Below, one piece after another: positions 43,625-49,685 of a stretch of 49,685 bases of DNA (positions are counted from its first letter, which is position 1; each line of letters begins with the position of its first letter). Under the pieces are notes generated by a model. That model ran no database searches. It was not told the DNA's origin and worked only from the letters and a program-made list of their open reading frames with translations. Source of the DNA: Porticoccaceae bacterium. Its GTDB lineage: Bacteria > Pseudomonadota > Gammaproteobacteria > Pseudomonadales > Porticoccaceae. The stretch lies in NCBI GenBank assembly GCA_024959305.1, contig JANXGQ010000010.1:1-49685 (forward strand), given 5' to 3'. Position numbers and translations under genes: made by a program.

Positions 43625-45154
43625 CTATGCTCCGTTTTTAAATCTTTTTCTGTGGCTTGATGACGGAATATTCATATTCTCGCGGTATTTGGCAACGGTT
43701 CGCCGAGCTACCTGAACTCCCTGATCGGCCAGCAGGACGGTCAGTTTATTGTCGCTTAAAGGCTTAGAAGATTGCTCTGCAGCGATCAACATTTTCAGGA
43801 TAGCGCAAACTGCGGTGGAAGAACACTCCCCTCCATCCGCTGTGCCCACATGACTGGAGAAAAAATACTTAAGTTCATAAATACCCTGAGGTGTGGCTAT
43901 GTATTTTGTTGTTGTTACCCGCGATACAGTAGACTCATGGAGATCTAGCTTTTCGGAGATATCTGAAAGTACCATGGGTTTCATAGCTATTGGGCCATGA
44001 TTCAAAAAGCCCTGCTGAAAATCAACGATAGTCATTGCCACCCGCATCAATGTGTCATTGCGGCTCTCTAAGCTGCGCAGAAACCAGCGTGCTTCGGTCA
44101 GATTCTTTTTAAGAAATTGGTTTTCAGAGCTGTCGTCAGAGCGTTTAATTAGATCAGTGTAGGCCTCATTGATTCGCAAGCGAGGGATATTGCTGTCATT
44201 CAGGCGAACGCGCCAAGTTCCAGCGACCTTTTCAACATAGACATCTGGAACTATATATTCTGCACTGTTAGATAAGAGAAACTCTCCGGGGTGAGGATTC
44301 AATGTGCGGATAAGTGCTAGGGCCTCTTGAACTGATTCTTTGCCAAGTCTAGTTTTCTTAGCTAATTTGTTGAGCTCGATTGAGGCAATATCTTCCAGAA
44401 AACCTTCCGCGAGAATTTTTGCTTCGTGCAGATAGGGAGTTATGGGGCTGAGTTGATTTAATTGAATAAGCAGACATTCCCTGATGTTGCGGCCAAAAAT
44501 ACCAGGAGGGTCGAACTGTTGCACCCGTTTTAGAACGGCGATTAACTCATCTTCTCGTAAATTTTCTTGTTCTTCCCGACGATTAATATGTGAGGTAATT
44601 TCTTGGATGTCTTCTGAAATTAGCCCACTATCGCTGACAGCGTCAATAAAGACCTCTGCAATTTCCCTGTCGCGCTCTGAAAAAGGAGTCAGATTTAGCT
44701 GCCAAAGCAGATGATCCTGAAGTGACTCAGTCACCTGATAGACAGTCTCTAGATTGATTCCAGCATCGCTGCCATAGGTTTGGAAAGGGGTGTTTGAGAC
44801 ATCACCCCAGCTTGCGTTTACCGGCAGATTCTCAATTTTATCGCTTTCCCAAGAGCTTTCAGCTTCCGTCACTGTGGGTTCGGTGGCATCCTGAGCCTTA
44901 GTGTAAAGTCTCGGATCATCGCTATTAAAGTTTACATCTTCCGTGTTGTCGGGGCTGAGTTTGTCTTGCTGTTCTCGATGGATGGCAGGGGAGGCCTCCC
45001 CCTCATCTGTTTCTAAAAGGGGGTTGCTGTAGAGTTGCTCAACAATTTCCTGCTGTAGATCAAGAGTGGACAGTTGCAACAATTTGATCGCCTGCTGCAG
45101 TTGCGGTGTCATGGTCAATTGTTGGCTAAACTTTAATTGAAGGCCTTGCCGCAT
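43625..45154 (-). CDS. rpoN: RNA polymerase sigma-54 factor
   Basis: RpoN directs transcription from -24/-12 promoters with AAA activators. Region I is QLTMTPQLQQAIKLLQL at the N-terminus; region II is acidic and variable (about 60-130); the core-binding domain follows; the C-terminus has the helix-turn-helix (LSDISEKLDLHESTVSRVTTTK) and the exact RpoN box ARRTVAKYRE near residue 490. I used ATG 45154 rather than the upstream TTG (45163), giving the canonical MRQGLQLKFSQQ start and 509 residues. Confidence 0.96.
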   Translation of the reverse strand: MRQGLQLKFSQQLTMTPQLQQAIKLLQLSTLDLQQEIVEQLYSNPLLETDEGEASPAIHREQQDKLSPDNTEDVNFNSDDPRLYTKAQDATEPTVTEAESSWESDKIENLPVNASWGDVSNTPFQTYGSDAGINLETVYQVTESLQDHLLWQLNLTPFSERDREIAEVFIDAVSDSGLISEDIQEITSHINRREEQENLREDELIAVLKRVQQFDPPGIFGRNIRECLLIQLNQLSPITPYLHEAKILAEGFLEDIASIELNKLAKKTRLGKESVQEALALIRTLNPHPGEFLLSNSAEYIVPDVYVEKVAGTWRVRLNDSNIPRLRINEAYTDLIKRSDDSSENQFLKKNLTEARWFLRSLESRNDTLMRVAMTIVDFQQGFLNHGPIAMKPMVLSDISEKLDLHESTVSRVTTTKYIATPQGIYELKYFFSSHVGTADGGECSSTAVCAILKMLIAAEQSSKPLSDNKLTVLLADQGVQVARRTVAKYRENMNIPSSSHRKRFKNGA

Positions 45155-45241
45155 AATTTCCAAAAACTATCGATTGCTGTTCTTTAATGGTAGTGCTGAA
45201 GTGGTGGTTAAAGCAATATTCGGCTTGATTATTTGTGAATA

Positions 45242-45967
45242 TCACATAGTGAAGTGTTCGCCCAAATAGGTTTCTCGCACCTTCTGGTCAGACAAAATAT
45301 GCTCTGTAGTTCCCTCCGCGATAACATGGCCCTCGCCGATGATATAAGCGCGTCCGCAGATATCTAGGGTTTCGCGAACATTGTGATCGGTGATTAAAAC
45401 GCCAATGCCAGTATCTCGAAGATGACGAATAATATCCTTGATATCGTTGACTGAAATAGGATCTACGCCAGCGAAGGGTTCATCCAGCAGGATAAATTGT
45501 GGGTCGGTTGCGAGCGCTCGGGCAATTTCGACCCGCCGTCGCTCTCCGCCAGAGAGGCTCATTCCTGTGGACTTGGCTAAATGAGTGATATGAAATTCGT
45601 TGAGTAGCGTCTCTAATTTTTTATGGCGCTGTTGACGGGTTAAATCGTTTCGAGTTTCTAGAATAGCCAAAATATTATCGGCTACATTGAGTTTTCTAAA
45701 AATAGAAGGTTCTTGAGGCAAGTAGCCCAAGCCTTGGCGGGCGCGGCCATGCATGGGCAGGTTGGAAATATCTTTATTATCAATACTAACGTGACCGCCA
45801 TCTTGCCTTACTAGGCCTATGGTCATATAAAAGCAGGTTGTTTTGCCGGCACCGTTAGGTCCGAGTAGGCCTACCACCTCTCCACGATTAACTAAAAAAG
45901 AAACATCTTTCACAACCGGGCGCTTGCCATAGGTTTTCGATAGATGATGTGCCGCTAAAGTAGTCAT
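45242..45967 (-). CDS. lptB: LPS export ABC transporter ATP-binding protein LptB
   Basis: LptB powers LPS extraction by LptFGC. Walker A is GPNGAGKTT (about 35-43), the signature [18 protein letters not shown], Walker [16 protein letters not shown], and the switch His in [14 protein letters not shown]; these closely match E. coli LptB. It overlaps lptA by four bases and precedes rpoN by 87 bases. The 241 residues are complete. Confidence 0.97.
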   Translation of the reverse strand: MTTLAAHHLSKTYGKRPVVKDVSFLVNRGEVVGLLGPNGAGKTTCFYMTIGLVRQDGGHVSIDNKDISNLPMHGRARQGLGYLPQEPSIFRKLNVADNILAILETRNDLTRQQRHKKLETLLNEFHITHLAKSTGMSLSGGERRRVEIARALATDPQFILLDEPFAGVDPISVNDIKDIIRHLRDTGIGVLITDHNVRETLDICGRAYIIGEGHVIAEGTTEHILSDQKVRETYLGEHFTM

Positions 45968-46515
45968 TGGGAGTCGCTCTCTTTTTGTGTTGAGGCGCTG
46001 GGCTGCACAGTTTTAGAGGCTGCGGCTTGCTGCGAAGGTGGAATGACTAACTGAATGCGCTTTTGCTTGCTTTGATTGTCGCCCTTCGCACTCCAGGTTC
46101 CATCTTCTAAGTTGTAGCTAATGCTATTGCCTGTGATTAGCGTGCCATTGCGGGACAGAGAGGCATCTGTCGTTAGGTTGATTAACTCCTCAGCGGGCAT
46201 GTACTCGAGGGTCTCTGCGCGCGCCAGCACCCTACTTCCCAGCTTGTTAGACTGTTGGTAGCTAGCTGGGTTGCCAGTGCATAGAATTCGACTGACTTTG
46301 TTATTTTTATAATGAACAGTGACTTGATTGGCATCAATTACCATCGAGCCCTGACGAATAGTAACATTGCCTGTATATTGGGTCAGGCCGGTTTTTTCAC
46401 TTCTCTCAGCGACGTCTGATTCCACAATAATAGATTGATATGAGTCCCCAGGCATTGCCGATAAGCCAAATGAAAACACCAGAGTGGCGGCTATCAGTAT
46501 TCTAAATAGGTTCAT
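45964..46515 (-). CDS. lptA: Periplasmic LPS transport protein LptA
   Basis: LptA forms the periplasmic bridge between LptC and LptD. A signal peptide ([20 protein letters not shown]) precedes the OstA beta-jellyroll ([25 protein letters not shown]) and a Gln/Ser-rich tail. I chose ATG 46515, giving 183 residues and a clean signal peptide; an open frame to 46566 adds residues that do not fit. It overlaps lptC by 14 bases and lptB by four. Confidence 0.92.
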   Translation of the reverse strand: MNLFRILIAATLVFSFGLSAMPGDSYQSIIVESDVAERSEKTGLTQYTGNVTIRQGSMVIDANQVTVHYKNNKVSRILCTGNPASYQQSNKLGSRVLARAETLEYMPAEELINLTTDASLSRNGTLITGNSISYNLEDGTWSAKGDNQSKQKRIQLVIPPSQQAAASKTVQPSASTQKESDSQ

Positions 46516-47071
46516 AAATGGCTCGTACGCTAGATTCAATAGCAAAGATCTCAGTTTGGAAATCAACGGACAGCGTTTTCCCGGTTATTTCAGCCTGTGG
46601 AGTTTTTAACTGCACGCCATCATATGCTTTAGCAGTGCTGCTGGGAACGGAATATGTCAACCTACCTGATGTTAGCAGTGTTCGGCCAGCTGTGGTTTCC
46701 CAGCTTGCATTAACCTGGCCTGTAAACTCAAAGATCTGTGTCTCCTTAGAGAGACTCCCGCTGTTGGCAGTAACGTTTAGTTCACCGGATTCGTCGACCA
46801 TTTGCTTTGCCACAAGGATTGGTTTTTCTAAGATAAGCTGGGACTTTTTATTGAAAAACGACATTTTTGAAGATTTTAGGCTGAACTGCTTATCGCCATC
46901 TTTTGAAAACTTATAGCTGGTTATATTCATCATATAACTGTCTGCACTGGGCAGTTTGTCGACCTTGCCGGTCTGTGGTCGCAAGAAAGATTCAGGTGGA
47001 CTATCCCAGACCAGCAGGAAACCTCCAGTTATCACTACAAGCCCGACCGAAAAAAAGAATTGCTTTTTCAT
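46502..47071 (-). CDS. lptC: LPS export inner-membrane protein LptC
   Basis: LptC is a bitopic protein that receives LPS from LptBFG and passes it to LptA. An N-terminal membrane anchor (residues about 5-22, FFFSVGLVVITGGFLLVW) precedes the jellyroll domain (NITSYKFSKDGDKQFSLKSSKMSFF and beyond). The length of 189 residues is typical. It overlaps kdsC by four bases and lptA by 14, showing a tightly coupled kdsD-kdsC-lptC-lptA-lptB unit. Confidence 0.92.
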   Translation of the reverse strand: MKKQFFFSVGLVVITGGFLLVWDSPPESFLRPQTGKVDKLPSADSYMMNITSYKFSKDGDKQFSLKSSKMSFFNKKSQLILEKPILVAKQMVDESGELNVTANSGSLSKETQIFEFTGQVNASWETTAGRTLLTSGRLTYSVPSSTAKAYDGVQLKTPQAEITGKTLSVDFQTEIFAIESSVRAIYEPI

Positions 47072-47604
47072 TGAAAGGTTGCCAAAACTGATCCCAGTTT
47101 GCCTTGCGCCTCAAGTATTAACTCAGCCACCTCTCTAACCGCGCCATCTCCACCGCTTTTTTCAGTTTGCCAATGTGCTTGGCTGGCGAGGGTGGCGCTA
47201 CCATTGGCTGGAGTAATGCCCAATCCAACCCGTCGAATCACCGCCAGATCGGGCAGGTCATCACCGACAAAGGCAATTTCCTCTAAGCCGATTTCCATGT
47301 GCTCCATCAATTCAGTCAGCGCGGTCCATTTATCTTCACGGCCCTGTACCACAGGGTCCAATGAAAGTTCGTCGGCTCGCCGTTGCAACAGAGCCGAATT
47401 TCGGCCGGTAATAATCCCAACCTCAATACCACTTCGTTGCAGCAGCTTTATCCCCAGACCATCTTGGATATTAAACGCTTTTAATTCTTCGCCACTATTT
47501 CCGTAGTACAGTCGACCATCGGTTAACACGCCGTCCACATCAAGCAGCAATAACCTAATATTTTTGGCAGCTTTGAGCACAGATAAGGGGTAATTTTCAT
47601 TCAT
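47068..47604 (-). CDS. kdsC: 3-deoxy-D-manno-octulosonate 8-phosphate phosphatase KdsC
   Basis: KdsC dephosphorylates Kdo-8-P to Kdo for lipopolysaccharide inner core. HAD motif I is LLLDVDGVLTDG with nucleophile Asp22 and Asp24, motif II is IITGRNSALL, and motif IV FVGDDLPDL. At 178 residues it is the usual capless C0 HAD size. It overlaps kdsD by one base (TGATG) and lptC by four, in the standard operon. Confidence 0.95.
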   Translation of the reverse strand: MNENYPLSVLKAAKNIRLLLLDVDGVLTDGRLYYGNSGEELKAFNIQDGLGIKLLQRSGIEVGIITGRNSALLQRRADELSLDPVVQGREDKWTALTELMEHMEIGLEEIAFVGDDLPDLAVIRRVGLGITPANGSATLASQAHWQTEKSGGDGAVREVAELILEAQGKLGSVLATFQ

Positions 47605-48575
47605 CAGACCACCCCCGCGCGCAAAATATCATGCATATGTAGTACGCCTATTGGGTGCTGTAAATGATCCTCAACGATTAGCGCTGTAATACTAGATTTC
47701 TCCATCACAGTTAATGCCTCTGCCACAAGAATATCATGGCTAATGGTTTTTGGACTATCTGACATAACATCTTGCATAGTGGCAGAGCTGAAATTGATTT
47801 TGGCATCAATAACCCGACGCAGATCGCCATCGGTGAATACGCCCAGCAGTTTCCCATCAGAATCCACTATTGTGGTCATTCCAAAGCCCTTCTCGGTCAT
47901 TTCCAGCAGGGCATTCTGTAGGGGCGTTGCGGGAGTTACCCGCGGCACCTCGTGATCTTTATGCATAATATCGCTGACTTTCAGCAGTAGCTTGCGACCC
48001 AGTGTGCCTCCGGGGTGAGAGAAAGCGAAGTCTTCAGCGCTAAAGCCGCGCGACTCCAGAAGTGCAATCGCCAGCGCATCGCCCATCACCAATGTCACAG
48101 TGGTACTGGTGGTTGGCGCCAAATTTAGCGGGCAGGCCTCATTGGCGACAGCCACATCAAGGTTGGCGCAAGCAGCCTCGGAGAGCGCTGAGTTAGCGTC
48201 ACCGGTCATACTGATCAATGGAATGCCCAGCCGTTTAATGAGTGGCAAGATAGTCATTATTTCAGCAGTATTTCCAGAGTTGGAGATAGCAATAACCACA
48301 TCATTTTTTGTAATCATTCCCAGATCGCCGTGACCGGCTTCGCCGGGATGAACAAAAAATGCGGGGGTTCCAGTGCTCGCCAAGGTAGCGGCAATCTTGT
48401 TGCCTATATGTCCAGACTTACCCATGCCTGTCACCACCACCCGGCCTTTACAGGCCAAAACCGTTTCGCAGGCAAAGGTAAAGTCATCATTGATTCGACG
48501 ACTGAGCTCGCCTACAGCTTGAGCCTCCATTGCAACGGTGCGCAGCCCGGATTGAATAAAATCTTGTTTCGCCAT
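47604..48575 (-). CDS. kdsD: Arabinose-5-phosphate isomerase KdsD
   Basis: KdsD converts ribulose-5-phosphate to arabinose-5-phosphate, the first Kdo-pathway step. The SIS domain shows GRVVVTGMGKSGHIGNKIAATLASTGTPAFFVHPGEAGHGDLG and the following DVVIAISNSGNTAEI; a pair of CBS domains occupies about residues 205-320. I used ATG 48575 (323 residues), the family-like start MAKQDFIQSGLRTV; the open frame continues to 48656 but would overlap yrbG. It starts the kdsDC-lptCAB run, 61 bases after yrbG. Confidence 0.94.
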   Translation of the reverse strand: MAKQDFIQSGLRTVAMEAQAVGELSRRINDDFTFACETVLACKGRVVVTGMGKSGHIGNKIAATLASTGTPAFFVHPGEAGHGDLGMITKNDVVIAISNSGNTAEIMTILPLIKRLGIPLISMTGDANSALSEAACANLDVAVANEACPLNLAPTTSTTVTLVMGDALAIALLESRGFSAEDFAFSHPGGTLGRKLLLKVSDIMHKDHEVPRVTPATPLQNALLEMTEKGFGMTTIVDSDGKLLGVFTDGDLRRVIDAKINFSSATMQDVMSDSPKTISHDILVAEALTVMEKSSITALIVEDHLQHPIGVLHMHDILRAGVV

Positions 48576-48636
48576 AAATTTTAAAGTCTTTTTTTCCAGC
48601 GGTGCGACATTATAGGGCAAAAATGCAGCGCAGTGT

Positions 48637-49617
48637 CTAAGATGCGCCTGTGCCAATTGATAGCCACAAAACGCAGTAATAGAGGCAGTAGGCAGACAGC
48701 AAAATTAAGCCAACGGTTTTAGATAGCGTAGCCTTATTGCGATTGCCACGCAGGGCTCTAGCCAACAGCAGTACCATCAGTAAGGTCATGCTGGCCATTG
48801 CTATATAATCTCGGGCAAACACCGCGTCATCAAGGCTGATCGGTGCAATTGCACCGGCAGCGCCCATCACCAGCATTATATTAAAAAGATTGGAGCCAAT
48901 GATATTGCCCAAAGCTATATCGTGATGCCCGCGCACTGCACTGAGCACTGATGCTGCCAATTCAGGCAAGCTGGTGCCAATGGCAACAACGGTCAGTCCA
49001 ATAACAAGTTCGCTAATGCCTATAAACGTAGCAATTGATTTAGCACCCCACACGGTTATTTCAGCACCGGCCAGCAACACAGCCAACCCCAAAATAAACT
49101 GCACTGTGGCACTGCTCGCGGAATAGGCGACAATATTCTGGGGTTCCACCGAATCGGGATGGGATTTTTTATATTTCACAACTACTATCAGTAGCGGAGC
49201 CACTAATAGCACAAGCAGCAAGCTCTCTAATTGACCCAGAACGCCGTTGTAAAGGCAGATGCCGGCCAATCCTGTAATCAACAGCAGGACCGGGCTCTCC
49301 TCCTTTAACAGGTGCCGATAAACTGGAATCGGCGCGATCAACAGGGTAATCCCCAATACTAGGCCTATATTGGCTAGATTTGATCCCAGTGCATTGCCGA
49401 TTGCCAGCTCACTTGAACTGTTTAAAGCGGCATTTATCGAGATGATAATTTCTGGCGCCGATGTGCCCACAGAGACAATGGTTAGTCCAATAACCAGAGA
49501 TGAAATGCCCATTGAGCGTGCAAAGCTAGCACTGCCGGCAACAAACTTATCAGCACCCCAGATAAGACCAATTATGCCAAGTATTAGTGCGCTTGCGGGT
49601 AGGTATAGTGAGGCCAT
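48637..49617 (-). CDS. yrbG: Calcium/sodium antiporter YrbG
   Basis: YrbG is a member of the Na+/Ca2+ exchanger family. Two inverted alpha-repeats carry the ion-binding helices: VGTSAPEIIISINAALNSSSELAIGNALGSNLANIGLVLG and AIGTSLPELAASVLSAVRGHHDIALGNIIGSNLFNIMLVMG, each with the conserved acidic residue and GNxxGSN. About ten membrane segments in 326 residues are expected. It heads the minus-strand cluster through ptsO. No further gene begins in the 68 bases to the window edge; a TATAGT near 49668 may belong to a gene off the edge. Confidence 0.94.
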   Translation of the reverse strand: MASLYLPASALILGIIGLIWGADKFVAGSASFARSMGISSLVIGLTIVSVGTSAPEIIISINAALNSSSELAIGNALGSNLANIGLVLGITLLIAPIPVYRHLLKEESPVLLLITGLAGICLYNGVLGQLESLLLVLLVAPLLIVVVKYKKSHPDSVEPQNIVAYSASSATVQFILGLAVLLAGAEITVWGAKSIATFIGISELVIGLTVVAIGTSLPELAASVLSAVRGHHDIALGNIIGSNLFNIMLVMGAAGAIAPISLDDAVFARDYIAMASMTLLMVLLLARALRGNRNKATLSKTVGLILLSAYCLYYCVLWLSIGTGAS

Positions 49618-49685
49618 TTTGTTTTTAGCAATGCTCTCTGTCTGGTTTATTCAATAGGTTCGGAATGGTATAGTGCGCATCGTCT

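Noticed and set aside
48576..48656. Longer KdsD starting at 48656
   Set aside because: The added residues overlap the end of yrbG and do not match the KdsD N-terminus; ATG 48575 fits.

Overview
This window is chromosomal DNA of a free-living, probably marine gammaproteobacterium close to the Cellvibrionales/SAR92-Porticoccus group and Pseudomonas. That placement is inferred from gene order and protein families, not from a marker-gene tree. The gatBAC - mreBCD - maf - yhdP - nit - yjgA block and the ptsO-rapZ-ptsN-hpf-rpoN-lptBAC-kdsCD-yrbG block follow the pseudomonad order. A PA4642-family protein, the GspA/GspB pair, PTS-Ntr genes and a chromosomal lambda-P-like protein point the same way. 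No rRNA, tRNA, CRISPR array or prophage was recognised.

Layout. 1-7719 (+): end of a type II secretion operon in the unusual order K-L-M-C-D-A-B. 7720-11216 (-): aceK, then a replication-restart-like pair, a lambda-P-like protein and a DnaT-like protein with three DnaT domains. 11217-12832: a regulatory gap with a near-consensus LexA box, then radA. 12833-18702 (+): a vitamin B12 acquisition unit made of promoter, cobalamin riboswitch, btuB, cobO, btuC, btuD and btuF, with a 246-bp inverted-repeat element between cobO and btuC. 18813-20480 (-): ettA. 20732-21049 (+): an unrecognised small membrane protein with a strong terminator. 21131-27935: mixed metabolic genes (saccharopine-dehydrogenase-like reductase, GST, bactofilin plus methyltransferase-like protein, SDR, class II aldolase, PhnA-like, DoxX, phosphatase-like, PA4642). 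27954-31209 (-): gatB, gatA, gatC. 31484-39594 (+): mreBCD, maf, a remnant of rng, a second copy of the 246-bp element, yhdP and a nitrilase-family gene. 39591-41443 (-): yjgA/darP and mgtE. 41703-49617 (-): ptsO, rapZ, ptsN, hpf, rpoN, lptB, lptA, lptC, kdsC, kdsD, yrbG. Bases 49618-49685 hold no gene that I can see.

How the genes work together. The gsp genes encode inner-membrane platform, secretin and secretin-assembly parts of one secretion machine. The B12 genes form an uptake and adenosylation pathway under one riboswitch. gatCAB makes Gln-tRNA(Gln) by transamidation. mreBCD sets cell shape, while lptABC and kdsCD serve LPS transport and Kdo synthesis. ptsN, ptsO, rapZ and rpoN form the nitrogen-PTS/sigma-54 cluster.

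Most notable: (1) a MITE-like 246-bp element with 18-bp terminal inverted repeats, two full copies and a fragment, whose 61-codon ORF changes equally at all three codon positions and so looks non-coding; (2) a decayed rng remnant in the conserved slot, with tldD and pmbA also missing from their usual places; (3) a triple-DnaT/lambda-P-like pair beside an SOS-box-preceded radA; (4) mutually exclusive hairpins in the mreB leader.
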